A stretch of DNA of 64,000 bases, taken from contig VTPC01089976.1 in NCBI GenBank assembly GCA_011009095.1, forward strand, positions 268,634 to 332,633. Direction: 5' to 3'. Made by a program: the position numbers and the translations under genes. Source of the DNA: Ignelater luminosus. Its lineage: Eukaryota > Arthropoda > Insecta > Coleoptera > Elateridae. Below are positions 22,637 through 33,553 of this stretch, one piece after another. Below the pieces are notes generated by a model. It did no database searches, was not told the DNA's origin, and saw only the letters and a list, made by a program, of their open reading frames with translations. How positions within the stretch are numbered: position 1 is the stretch's first letter; the number at the start of each line of letters is the position of its first letter.

Positions 22637-25394
22637 TTACACAATACAAAATGTTGTTTATTAATGTATATATTTTTTATTTTATTTTATATTATTCTTT
22701 TTTAACATATTAGTTTAATTTATTGTTAATTAAGGGAAATCAAATTACAAAGCTACTATCACTAAAGATTTTATTCAAACAGAAGACTTTTATTACTTAA
22801 GCCTAAAGAGTAACTACTTAAATTTATGGATGTGTTACAATGGCTGCAATTGCAAATTTTTTTAGTCACTCATTAAGATGCATCGCCATTGGTTTGTTGC
22901 TTACAATACAGAAAAATTAATTACCTACAATTACAAATAGTACAACCATTCCCACAAACAGAAAAAGTACACAATATGTTAGAATAGAGTTTTCTTTTAT
23001 AATAACAGAACCTTATAAAGTTATCCTCTTTCACATAAATTGATTTCACCCGACCACAATTTAATGATGTGGTACTATACACATTTCAGTGCTCACTATT
23101 AGGATCTCGGAAATTGTAAGAGATTCGAAGTCGGTTAAATTAGAAAACATTTGGCTATTTTGGAGTTCAATTTACTTATGCTTTTGTTTTATCAAAAAAG
23201 TTCATGGCTTACTAGATATTTGCTAAAAACAAAATTATCTTATTTTTTTTAATAAACAGCATTCCCCAAGTAGTGTGCCATGGCTTTAAACATATGAAAA
23301 TCATTGATTTTTGTCAGATAAATTACATTTGTTATGCAACAATTGTTAAAACAAAAAAAAAAGAGACGCTTTTAAGATACTTCACTGAGCATTCACAAAT
23401 AGCATCAAATAAGCAGCCAATGCCCCGTAAAACACCTTACAAGCGTATTTATTTTGTTTTAGGAATTTTTGCATAACAAATAAATTTCTTTGATAAAAAT
23501 CCACGACTTTGTGTGTTAGATGTCATGGCACACTATAATGAAAAATGATTATCACTTCATAACTCGGTAAAACAAAAAATAAATAGCTATGTCAAACTAT
23601 GCATTACTGAAAAGCAATTAAATCGTGCTGTTCAGTAATGTGGAAATCAAGTAGGCGTTCCATTAGAAAAAAATTTGATTTACGTTTTACCACCGAAATA
23701 AAACAAAAGACAATTGCGAAAATAATTTATTTTGTGTTTTGGAGTAAATTCTCTAAAATACGCTCTTTGCTATTCTTTTCTATCTTTGCTCGTTTCTGAG
23801 ATATTTTACTTAAAAAAAAATTAGATAATTTCGTTTTTAGCAAATAGCTAATAAGCTGTGAACTTTTTTGAAAAAACAAAAGCATAAGTAAATTGATTTC
23901 CAAAATAACCAAATTTCTTCTAATTTAACCGACTTCGTATCTCTTACAATTTTCGAGACCCCAATAGTGAGCATCGAAATGTGGACACACTGTATACTGC
24001 GTGGATACCATCTTTCTTTTCCTTTTACAGGAGCTTCAGTAATTAGAAACTTGACTCTAGATAGTAAAAAACCAAGCTTAACCTAGTAAGATCTAGATGA
24101 TCTTCAGAACATTCAAGAAAGAAAATTTTTCCAGAATTCCATGACTTGGAACTTTGGGGTAACCACTTCGATTTCCCTAATTGTAAACTGCTACTGCATA
24201 CTCGTTCATACCTACAAAGCTTTGCATATAATATCATTCTATTTGTTTCATATCAATTAAATTCTGCTTTTTAGAGGAACTTTAATCAAAGGATAGGTTA
24301 ATAAGTATGCCAAAGAATACCCCTGTTGGATCGCTTTCTCCTTTCAGAATGTGGATTCCTCTCCATAGATAGCTTACTCAAATTTTTGCAAGAGGACTAT
24401 ATAAAGAGAACAATCGGGGCGAACTGTACAGATACACTTGGTATTCTAAAAATTTGTTTTCGAATAGTTTGAAACGAAAGAGATTTGAAAATATCTTTGA
24501 CTGATCCTCGAATCACAGAACTGAATTTACAGTACAATTAGAGAATCATAACTATAAATGAAACAAGGATTCTTTTTCATTTTTATGTTCACTAATTCAT
24601 TCAGAAAGAATTAAATAAACTATATACTCAGCTTCGTGCTGTCTAGATCGATTTCTAGTTCTAGAACCCTAACCCTTGAAACCCTTGCAAACAGTTTCCA
24701 ATCATTTCGCAATTCCGTGATTTCACTGGCCTGTGCCATAACCTAATCACCTTCATTGCATCTGCGTCTCCTGATCTCTTCATATGTACTTAACCTTATA
24801 TTATTGTTCCATCGCCTCTGCCAACGCGTCTTGATTTGCTTTTAGACTTAGACCACAAAGAGAAACACAATTTGGAAGATCTAGTCTAAACTCATCAACA
24901 AAAAGTGTCATTCAATCTAAACTGGCATACTCCTTGACAAGTATAGAAACAATCTATTCGTTTAGTGTGATTTCAGAGGCAACGATTCCTTTGCAGTGGA
25001 TTCGGAAGATGAGGATTTGAGATTCCGCCTGGAATGAAGCGTAATTTTATCGTTTTTCTAGTTTTCGTCTCATACCAGACACTCGGTGTTTTTTTTCAAT
25101 TTTTTTGAATGTACCACCGATGACTGAAAAGCCACTGCTGTTCCAGAGAACAAACAACATTGAATATGATTTAACTTATTTACGTATTGTTAGAAATTTT
25201 AATTAAGCCACCTCCACAAAAATATTAGCCAATAGTTGTGAAATTGAACTTCTCATGGGTAAAGAGAAATCTCTTTGCTGATCAATTTTGCTACTTTACT
25301 TAGTTGATGTTCTTGGATATTTCAGTCATTCATAAAGTAGTACATCTTATAATTTAGATTCGGGCCCTTTAATTACGTTTACTGTAATTATTAA
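22637..25394. other. Intergenic, AP-2 to EPT
   Basis: No gene is supported. A loosely inverted pair of ~35 bp lies at about 23,100-23,140 and 23,930-23,970 (both include AATTG/CAATT next to AGAGATACGAAGTCGG-like text). It suggests an ~860-bp non-autonomous element between them; the ends were not resolved. Confidence 0.45.
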
Positions 25395-25675
25395 ATAGTT
25401 AGCAGCTATAGCTGCGCAGCTTTAGCTCGGTTTCTTTTCACGGAAATGCTGCTGTAGCTTGCAAGTTTTTAAAAATAGCTAATACTAAAGATAGCTTAAG
25501 CTTAAAATCTACATATACTGCAGCTGTAGCTAAACTAGCTTTTCTAAAGCAGCTTATCCAGCTACTAGTTATAAGTAAGCTTCTAAAAATGCAGTAGCTG
25601 TAGCTTAGCTTAAGTACTTTTTATGGAAATAGCTGTAGCTGTAGCTTAAGCTACCAAGTAACTTGTCCAGCTCTG
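25395..25675. repeat. hAT-like element built of AGCT/GTAGCTTAAGCTAC syllables
   Basis: Dense, imperfect repeats of GTAGCT, AGCTGTAGCT and AGCTTAAGCT fill the block. The right edge reads CAGAGCTGGACAAGTTACTT from outside, like the terminal repeat of the 57,865-58,533 element. A left terminal repeat and target duplication are not seen, so it may be truncated. Confidence 0.6.
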
Positions 25676-25879
25676 ACAGATAATGAAGAGAATAGAATTG
25701 TTTGGTTTGCGTATTTGTTCAAATTACGTCGTCATTACGATCAAAATGAAAAAGGGTCTTGTTAAAATCTTTTAAAGGGTAATAAAAATTAATGTAATCA
25801 CAGGAAACTCTTTAAACTCAACACAGGTAATTTGACTATCTTAGTAGAGATGGCAGAAGATTAGTGCTGTTTTTGAGGT

Positions 25880-26110
25880 TTACGTTTGACACATTTGACA
25901 CTAGCTGTCGTTGTGAACGATCAGTTGATCAAAATGGCGTGTAGAGCGTGTTGATTTTAAAATCAATACAGCAAATATTAATGAATTTAAACTAAAACGC
26001 TTAAATATAATAATAAGTTTTAAAAGAAATTATGCCGTAAGAAGAATTTTAAGTTTAACGTAGTTATAGTGTGTTGTTATTCTAGCGAAGTACACAAAAA
26101 TAAAGTAACA
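25880..26110 (+). promoter_or_regulatory. 5' region of EPT gene with two upstream ORFs
   Basis: The start of transcription is not visible as a TATA box. Two short upstream reading frames precede the main ATG: a seven-codon frame (ATG at 25,934, TGA at 25,952) and ATG-CCG-TAA at 26,032. If included in the mRNA they could lower translation of the main frame. Confidence 0.35.
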
Positions 26111-26164
26111 ATGGAAAAAGAATATTTGACAAACGAGCAATTGATTGGCTTCGAAAATTACAAG
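26111..26164 (+). CDS. EPT1: EPT exon 1
   Basis: Eighteen codons (MEKEYLTNEQLIGFENYK) end at donor GTTTGT, phase 0. The N terminus aligns with the vertebrate EPT1 start (YEYVSPEQLAGF), supporting this ATG. Confidence 0.9.
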
Positions 26165-29099
26165 GTTTGTCATTTTTTTGCAGTCATTGACGCATATTAA
26201 AACGAGAAATTGGTCAGTTTTTTAATATAAGTTCCAGTTTCTTGCATAATTACTCAGAATTATTATTTACAAGGTATATAAAATCATTCGCGTACATGCA
26301 CGTGCCAATCGGAAATTATATACTAACCGGCTTGTTAATTTTGCATGTCATTTGAAAAGAAATGTAATAAGGTAATAATTAAGTAATAAGGAACAGAATA
26401 TGTTATTTTATATTTTCATTATTGTTATTAAAAATGTGATTGTGGGAGAATACAAATTTTGCTAGTTATTGAATTACTTGAAATTGTTTATATTTGTAAA
26501 CCCACACATATCAGTATTCATAAAGTTTAAATGTTAATTAAATAGCGTGTATCTTTTAGAATGGATTTAAATTGACATTTAAATATAGTAAACGCAATTT
26601 AAATGTATAAAAATAGATTAGTTATCATGATAAGTTACCTAACCTTATATAATATTTACAACAGATAGTGTTCTTGTTAGTATCTAGTAGAATGATAAGA
26701 TTGTAATCTCAAGTTTCTTTATGGGTGACAGCGAGGAAATAATTTGATTTCACTTAAATGATATTACTTGGTTTGTTACAACAATGAATTCATTGATTAT
26801 TAATAGTTTGTAGGTACTACATAGTGTTGATTTATAGTGGGCATAAATTTGCATTTGTATTCATGAGATGAATTATTCACATCAGACAATTAAAAAAATG
26901 TTTAATGAGAAATTTAATCGATATCAATTATGAACCCATTCAAGTCGTAATTTTGGAATGGAATTTTAAACTTTTGATTAATTTGATTAGATACAATCCT
27001 TGAGAGTGGAAATTCTATTTGTCCCAACTTTATTCTGATTCATTATTATTATGAGATTTTTATTCTAATTAAAATTTTTTCATTACAGTATAGCTGTAAA
27101 GATACCAGCCCGTTTAGCACTTATGTAATGCACCCATTTTGGAATAAAGTAGTTGAGGTAATTATATCAACTAAATATGACATAAATTCTGAAAACATGA
27201 CATTTGTATAATTTTACAGTACTGCCCAAAATGGATAGCACCGAACGTATTAACATTTACAGGATTTATTTTTACTATATTGACACTTGTATTGTTCACA
27301 TGGATGGATTATAATTTTTTTGCTTCAAGTCCTGATCATCCTGAAGTACCTCCACTACCCAAATGGACATTTACTTTGTCTGCTATTAACCTCTTTATTG
27401 CTTACACATTAGGTAAAACAATTATACACACCAAATAAGTAAATGGCTGTGGAATTTTTATTATGTTGATGTACCCAAATTCCTTAGTTGTGAAAGTGAC
27501 AGGTTAATAAGTTAATATTCACTAAAGTAAACAAACTGACTCAACTTTCATTAATTTGTATTAAAGATATTTAAAAGCCAGCATAACAGAAGAATCACAG
27601 TCATTTATCTTTACATAATATTTCTAAAATAGCACACACTGAAAACTCTCTTAACACTTAGATGGAATTGATGGTAAACAAGCACGCCGAACGGGCAGTA
27701 GTGGACCACTTGGAGAATTATTTGATCATGGTTTGGACTCTTACACAGCCGCTTTAATCCCAGTTACTGTTTATTCAATATTTGGGCGAGGGACAAAGTA
27801 TAGTGTAGATTCCCTTCGTATGTATTTTATAATATGGAACGTACTAGTCAACTTTCATCTATCTCATTGGGAGAAATACAATACGGGTGTATTATTTTTA
27901 CCATGGGGTTATGATATAACTATGTGGGGTACTTGCATTACATTTTTAATTGCTGGGGTGAGTAAAATAAAGATTAATATTTAATATTCAGTTTGCCCCC
28001 AACTTAGATTTCCTTTAAAGCATTTTAACATCTTTTTTGTTTCTAAATCTGTGTGTGTTATAAACTGGCTAGACCCGAGTAGATTTTACTTATCTGAATT
28101 AACAAAGGAGTGTGAAAAGGTTATCATACTGTATTGCGTTACATATTAACACATTTACCCATTTTTTGTGGAATATTGACCTCTGCAATATGTAGATTTT
28201 GAAAATAAATAATTACATCAGATATTTATTTAAAAGAAAACAGTTATAACTGGAAATATTTGATTATAGATATGGGGGCATGAAGCATGGCAATTTATAC
28301 TTCCTGGAGGTTTTACTGCTGGTTCACTATTTGAAATAGTAATATATGGATCGACTGTATTTTCAAATCTACCTGTAATTTTATGGAATGTGTATGTGTC
28401 ATACAGAGACCGTACTGGATATATGCGCTCTCTAACCGAAGCAATAAGGCCTTTTATACCTGTTGTGATATTCTTTATACTTTGTATGATATGGATTTTT
28501 AGATCTCCAGCTAATATCTTAGAAGCTGACCCTAGAGCTTTATATTTTTTAACAGGAACAATTTTTTCCAATATTTGCGTAAGTAATTTGAAGTTTAACA
28601 TATTTGCAAATATTAACTAGGCTTTAATTGCTTATTTTATTTATTTATATGGATTTAAGAATTTTTCTTTAAATTCTAGTGTCGATTAATAGTTGCCCAA
28701 ATGAGTAGTTCACGTTGCGAATTATCTAACTGGTTGTTGATTCCAACAGCAGGAGTTATATTACTCTCGTTAATTACTAAATCTGCTCGATTAGAAATGG
28801 GTCTTACTTATGCACTATGTCTATTAGCGACATTAGCTCATACACATTACGCTGTTTGTGTGGTAAGTTCTCTAACATTTTAAACTACCAGATTTTTATG
28901 TAGCTTTCAACTGTACTTAACAGAACCTTGCTCTATTTGCTTTTGGTGTTTCGATTCTATTAATATATTGTGGATGGAAATTGGAAAACAATTATTATTT
29001 TATTATCAGGAAAATGCTGAGACACGTCAATTTACTATTTTAAGTTGTTGCATCTTTGTTTTCACCACCTACTATCTCTCCTTCAATATTGTAGGTTAA
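26111..29099 (+). CDS. EPT1: Ethanolaminephosphotransferase (EPT1/SELENOI type), 7 exons
   Basis: This integral ER/Golgi membrane enzyme transfers phosphoethanolamine from CDP-ethanolamine to diacylglycerol, the last step of the Kennedy pathway to phosphatidylethanolamine. Exons are 26,111-26,164, 27,089-27,157, 27,220-27,412, 27,662-27,957, 28,270-28,578, 28,680-28,862 and an uncertain last exon. All junctions keep frame, giving 368 residues before the last exon. The catalytic CDP-alcohol phosphotransferase motif DG-x2-AR-x8-G-x3-D-x3-D is complete at residues 109-131 (DGKQAR, G123, D127, D131). Other EPT landmarks are YVMHPFWN, TLDGIDGKQARRT, LGELFDHGLD, LSHWEKYNTG and LFLPWGYD, with many hydrophobic membrane spans. 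The vertebrate selenocysteine tail is not found. The last exon is either 28,924-29,043 or 29,010-29,099. EPT is favoured over the sibling CHPT/CEPT enzymes. Confidence 0.95.
27089..27157 (+). CDS. EPT1: EPT exon 2
   Basis: Twenty-three codons (YSCKDTSPFSTYVMHPFWN...) lie between TTACAG and GTAATT, phase 0 at both ends. The conserved YVMHPFWN block is present. Confidence 0.92.
27220..27412 (+). CDS. EPT1: EPT exon 3
   Basis: Sixty-four codons plus one base. They encode a first membrane region (VLTFTGFIFTILTLVLF) and end LFIAYTL with a G that starts the aspartate codon completed by the next exon. Confidence 0.92.
27662..27957 (+). CDS. EPT1: EPT exon 4, catalytic motif
   Basis: Two bases complete the aspartate, followed by 98 codons. 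The exon holds the whole CDP-alcohol phosphotransferase signature and the LSHWEKYNTG and LFLPWGYD blocks. Donor GTGAGT, phase 0. Confidence 0.95.
28270..28578 (+). CDS. EPT1: EPT exon 5
   Basis: 103 codons (IWGHEAWQF... to FSNIC) lie between GATTATAG and GTAAGT, phase 0. The exon contains further membrane spans and the RSPANILEADPRALYF segment that parallels WSPSDILELHPRVFYF in vertebrates. Confidence 0.93.
28680..28862 (+). CDS. EPT1: EPT exon 6
   Basis: Sixty-one codons (CRLIVAQMSSSRCELSNWLL... to TLAHTHYAVCV) end at GTAAGT, phase 0. CRLIVAQMSSSRC and LAHTHYAVCV are strongly conserved family blocks. Confidence 0.93.
28924..29099 (+). CDS. EPT1: EPT last exon, boundaries ambiguous
   Basis: Two phase-0 acceptors are possible. 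One (exon 28,924-29,043) gives 39 codons with an extra hydrophobic span, ending RKMLRHVNLLF-stop. The other (exon 29,010-29,099) has the better pyrimidine tract and gives 29 codons starting ENAETRQF; that protein would be 397 residues, the usual family length. The conserved family ending (about QM..HF.I..F) is matched best by KMLRHVNLLF, which lies one base out of phase with the second acceptor. A one-base indel in the AAAA run at 29,011-29,014 would reconcile them. Confidence 0.55.
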
Positions 29100-29126
29100 T
29101 TTGGGAATATTTTTCTTATTTTTGAA

Positions 29127-29132
29127 AATAAA
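29127..29132 (+). terminator. Poly(A) signal of EPT
   Basis: AATAAA lies 28-84 bp after the candidate stops and just 32 bp before the transposon boundary at 29,165, so the element inserted at or just beyond the cleavage site. Confidence 0.65.
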
Positions 29133-29156
29133 TACAAACTATGCATTATACCTTGG

Positions 29157-29164
29157 CGAGCGTC
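29157..29164. repeat. Left target-site duplication CGAGCGTC
   Basis: Exact match to 32,427-32,434. It is GC-rich in an AT-rich genome, which makes a chance match unlikely. Confidence 0.88.
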
Positions 29165-29199
29165 CGAGGGGATAACCACTAGACAAAATGGCGTACAAA

Positions 29200-29330
29200 T
29201 ATATCCAAAAGGCAAATTATATCCACAATATCCATACATATCCAAATACATTCGTACATATCTAACTATATCTACTATATATCCAAATATATCCAGTATA
29301 TCCAAATACATTCCAACATCAAATTTTATA
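29200..29330 (+). repeat. Left subterminal ATATCC array
   Basis: About ten irregular copies of ATATCCAAA/ATATCCACA-like units (7-12 bp spacing) lie directly inside the left terminal repeat. Such arrays are often transposase binding sites. Here they are on the plus strand. Confidence 0.8.
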
Positions 29331-29889
29331 ACAGTAATCAAATATTGGCTCGAACATTCTCAACATAAGCAGTATTGTATAGGTTATAGGTTCAAATATG
29401 AAGCTAAACAAAAAAAGTCGGAAAATTATTTCCAGGAATTTATCGATAGTTTCTTTCAAAGATCAATAAATTAGGTATTTTTGGTTTTAAACGGGCTAAA
29501 AAGGAAAGAAAATAGCAACATTATATTCAAAGTTTCAAAATTTATTGGTAAGTGAAACAATAAAACAACTTGTAGGAAACAAAAACGAAAGTATTCTAAA
29601 ATACTAAATAATAAGAAATCAATAAGAAATAATTCTTACAACGGTTAAAGGTTTATTTTTATTTCTAAATGTTCCTGTTGTTAATATTTAAAGTAGGTAT
29701 TTTTACATTTAACAGTATGCAAACTAACTTAGTAGTAAAATATTGAAACTTTAATATTCAGTAAAAACTATTTCTACTTCGGGAAAAATGAACGCATAAA
29801 ACAAAAAATATGTATGTATATTCTATAAAAAACATCTGGAAATGCAAAGCATAACCACAACGAACTCCTGTTTTGTTACTTTTTTCAAA

Positions 29890-30137
29890 TCTTGGCGGCC
29901 ATTTTAACCATGTTCCCGAGGTGATGTCAAAAAACTAAAAGTATACGTTTCTCTTATGTTTTGATGTAGAATACGATTGTAAAGTAAAAAATTGTTTTGA
30001 AAATTTTCCAATTTTTGGCGGCCATTTTGACCATGTTCCCGAAGAGTTCTCAAAAAACGAAGACGCCATGTTGTCTTTAGTTTTTGATGTAGAATCCAAA
30101 TCTGAAGCCAAAATTTCAAAATTTGACAAAAGATGCG
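29890..30137. repeat. Two diverged 124-bp tandem copies inside the transposon
   Basis: GGCGGCCATTTT-ACCATGTTCC recurs at 29,894 and 30,018, followed in both copies by TCAAAAAAC and TTTTGATGTAGAATAC/CC. They lie downstream of the minus-strand ORFs, in the element's non-coding left part. Confidence 0.8.
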
Positions 30138-30232
30138 GACAGACATACAGACTTCGCAAATTGAGTAACGACTTAGTTGATAAAAAAAACTGTAATAATG
30201 GTTATCACAAAGACCATCTTAATTTTTATTCT

Positions 30233-31739
30233 TTAACTCTTTATATTTTTTATGATATTTTGCTTATCAATCCTATTTAGCGTAAATGGGTGGCAACCTA
30301 ATAGTTGAATAGGCCCATAAAAAATAAATTTCTTTTCGATCGTTTCAAGTTGGTTAGTTGTGTTACTTTTTGGCCATCTATATTTGTCTAGATTTGATTT
30401 CAAAAATTTTATTTTTATATCCGATCCATTAATCTGCAGGACTCGACCATGATACCATCTGTGAGCGTAAAATATTACATAATAATTTTCGACCCTGATA
30501 TCTATTCCCATTTTCTCTATGCCTTCATCTTCATTTTCATCATTTGAGAAAGACTCTGGATCATCATCCTCATCAGCATAAACTATGGTGTCGATGGTAT
30601 CACTTTCTTCCGAACTTTCTTTATTATTTTGTTTATTTCCCGACTTAATTCTTAGTTTAGTTTTTTTATTAGAAAAATTTTTACATTTAATTTCAATTAT
30701 TTTCTCAACTTCGTTTAACCAGCATTTGGAAATGACGAGTTGAAATTGTTCATTTAATGCAGGTTCAGGTATGCTGCAAATTAATACTTTATGTCTATAA
30801 AAGTATAATCTACATTGGCTAGTGAAAGAATTCATTCATTGTTATTTTGCTCTTGCAGTTTATAAAATGTATTCAGGCAACCCAGACCATGATTTGTGGT
30901 TGATTTTATATTTTCAGTTGTCAGAGCCTCTAGTGAAGCACTTAATAATGAATATATCTTTGAACTACCTTGGCCAGTCAAATAACTGAAGGCTAATATA
31001 TGCCCAAATAGAAGATAACATTTGTGAGTTTTCTTGAACGGATTACTAAATACACAAAATATGTTCATTTTGAATTACTTCGGTAATATTGGATCCGATT
31101 ATAGCTAATTGCTTCTGCTCTTTCACCCTACATAGTTTATCACTGCTGAGCCTGCTTTTGCTGTTGTTGAGAAGCCAACAAAACGAACTTTTCTTAATTA
31201 TCATTTGTGTTTCTCCAACAAATACTTTCAAAAATAGCCCCTCTTGAAGATAAGTGTTAGCAGCAGGATCTGTAGTATAATCTTTTAAGTTCAAATAGTT
31301 GCCTACTTGTAAATCATTTGAAAGCTGGTGTAGTTCTGTCAAGTCGCTAACATCAACAATCTCTTCCGTTACTGTATCTTCTTCGTTTTCCCCACCAGTC
31401 TCAAAGCTGAAATATTCCTCTTCTATAAAACCTTCACTTTCTTTATTTTCTTCGGTGTGAATTTCTTTTTCTATGTTTTCGGTTTCTTCCTCTAGCACCT
31501 CTTCAATAATCGGTACGTTAATATTTAACCAAATCTTCATTTTCTAGTTTCATACCTAAATTTGTGGCTGCTTCTAAAGCATCTACCTTACATTGTAGTA
31601 GTATGTCGCGAATTTCTTGATCGTCAGGTAAAACACTTGCAACATTCTTAGTCACAGAAGAATTGGTTACAGTCGCCAGTCTAGGATTATTTTTTCTTGA
31701 AAATATAAATGTACTGATTATGTGATGCACTGAGGTCAC
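30233..31739 (-). pseudogene. Transposon-encoded protein, broken into four frames
   Basis: Four overlapping minus-strand frames follow each other (31,739-31,518; 31,540-31,046; 31,068-30,832; 30,835-30,233), as expected for one or two genes interrupted by frameshifts or small introns. The second has an acidic stretch (EEETENIEKEIHTEEN...) and then KKSSFCWLLNNSKSRLSSDK. The fourth has another acidic segment followed by HRWYHGRVLQINGSDIKIKF and DKYRWPKS, which looks like a small Tudor/SH3-like beta-barrel. I recall similar CWLL-x-LSSDRL-x-RV and W-YxGxV proteins as anonymous, transposon-linked families, but cannot name one. No DDE core was recognised. Confidence 0.6.
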
Positions 31740-32267
31740 ACAATAAAATAAAACAATGAACTGTACTAAATGTGAAACTTTATTGATAATGGAGCGAGCG
31801 CTAAATGAGTGCGTCCACTCTCAACATCTGTTGTATTATGCCATTCTTAAGATGCAGCACCCTCCCTGGTTGTGGGTGTAACAAAGTTGCCACCGAAAGC
31901 GGAAGCAACACATGTAAACCATTAAAATGAATGAACTTAAGAAAATACTTAAAGTAAATCTTTTACATGCTTGAACAATAATAAATGATGAAAATAAAAT
32001 CTATAAAGTAAAAATAATAATGCTTGAACAATAAATGTATTTTCCTTATTTTGACCTAAAAAGTGTTACTAATTACGCAAAAACAAAACTCAAATTTCTA
32101 ATGAATGCTATTTATTAGAGAAATCTTGATAAAAACAAATATAAATCATCTCATAAACAGTCTTGCACGTCTCAATGTGATCACGTGCGGTCATGTGTAT
32201 TAGTAACTTAGCAACGCACACCGGTGCCAATTCTATGAACCGAATAAAAACATCTAATCATGCCCTT

Positions 32268-32400
32268 TTATATCCAAATATATCCACATATTTTCCAACA
32301 TATCCAACTATTTTCATTCATATGCCAGCATTTCCACATATATCCAAATTATATCCACATATTTCCAATATATCCACGCATATCCAAGGAGATGTACAAC
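32268..32400 (+). repeat. Right subterminal ATATCC array
   Basis: About ten ATATCCAAA/ATATCCACA/TTTCCA-like units. They are on the plus strand, the same orientation as the left array, although the terminal repeats themselves are inverted. Confidence 0.8.
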
Positions 32401-32426
32401 TATTTCCACTAGTGGTTACCCCCTCG

Positions 32427-32434
32427 CGAGCGTC
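32427..32434. repeat. Right target-site duplication CGAGCGTC
   Basis: Pairs with 29,157-29,164 across the 3262-bp element. Confidence 0.88.
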
Positions 32435-33553
32435 TGCACATTAGTAACATTGTTTTAAGTAAATTAAAAATAAACATATCTTAAATAATGAAAACAAATA
32501 ACTATATTCTGTGATGTGCACTTACTTCTTTAAACAAAAAAAATGGAAAAAACCTGTGGTAGAATATATGATATTCACCAAGATATAACATGCGGTCTGT
32601 GTGTACATATGCTGTTTATGACCTTTTTGCATAAGGGTTGGCCATGATATTATTTTGCTAAGGTGTTACATCTGAAATATATTCAATTATGTTAAGGTTG
32701 GCTGTACAATTTCTGTGCAAAAAAATAAACCATGTTGCCAGAAGTATCTTTTTTACAAAACAAGGATTAACAAGAAATAGTGTGGTGCACAGAACAAACT
32801 TTTATAACAAGAACAGCCAGTCAATGCTAATATTTTTAGTATTTGTTTGCAGCACTCCCTGAAAACGGTTGAAGAACTAATCACAAATAGACAGGATTCA
32901 TTCACATTAAAGAATTATTATTTACATGATAAATTTAGAAAACAATGCTTGATATGACATAATTAAAACTAGACTATTTACAATGGTTGTGAACCATTGA
33001 AATAAAGGTTCCAAGAAATAAAAAGCAGGTAAAAAGTAAAACTATTTAATAAATAAATGATACCTAGTTAAAAAAATGTGCAAAATATTTACTATAAAGA
33101 ATTCTAATAACTATCTATTAATAATTGATACCTAATTAATTAAGAAGAACTCTAATACTATTCATATTTATCTATCTATCAGAATATTAGTCCTTAAATC
33201 TTTTAATTTCAGTTTTTTATTTATCAAACATGCAGTATGCCTCATAACAATAAAAGTAATTACATTGGTTACTCTTATAGATAATTCGTGGCTAAAGATC
33301 AGATTATATTCAAAATGCATTTCTGTATCTTTTGATATATTCCTTCAAAACGCTGGATGTTGGTCACTATTTTATGTAAAAATACATATTTTTACGAAAG
33401 GTACGTAAAACGACGTATTTTTACAGAAAAGTCACTATTAGTACATTTATACTTTACTTTTAAATATGGCAGTTATTCTAAGATTGGTTGAAGCTTTAAT
33501 TCGAGAAGAGCAGCAAATAAAGCGTGCATACAGGCTATAATTCGTCAGTGCTC
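32435..33553. other. Intergenic, nothing recognised
   Basis: AT-rich DNA without a supported gene. A short region at 33,375-33,430 has imperfect palindromes of TACGTAAAA/TTTTACG type. Confidence 0.45.

Larger units (their letters stand above)
29165..32426 (-). mobile_element. 3.26-kb DNA transposon, 8-bp TSD, unassigned superfamily
   Basis: Both ends read inward as CGAGGGG(A/G)TAACCACTAG, 17 of 18 identical. The 8 bp CGAGCGTC directly flanks both sides (29,157-29,164 and 32,427-32,434), an exact target-site duplication. Just inside each end is an array of ATATCC-containing repeats. Minus-strand ORFs fill 30,233-31,739. The 8-bp duplication is compatible with hAT, P, Zisupton/KDZ and some other groups. 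The ends lack the usual hAT CAGRG start, and I do not see a recognisable transposase core, so I leave the superfamily open. Confidence 0.88.

Noticed and set aside
28390..29100. Possible selenocysteine codon and SECIS element as in vertebrate SELENOI
   Set aside because: No candidate C-terminal reading has an internal UGA in the family's Sec context, and I see no SECIS-like hairpin core before the poly(A) signal.
29165..32426. Reading the 3.26-kb element as a CACTA transposon because of the CACTAG inside both ends
   Set aside because: The inverted similarity extends outward through CGAGGGG-TAAC to an exact 8-bp duplication, so CACTA is not the terminus and no 3-bp duplication flanks it.
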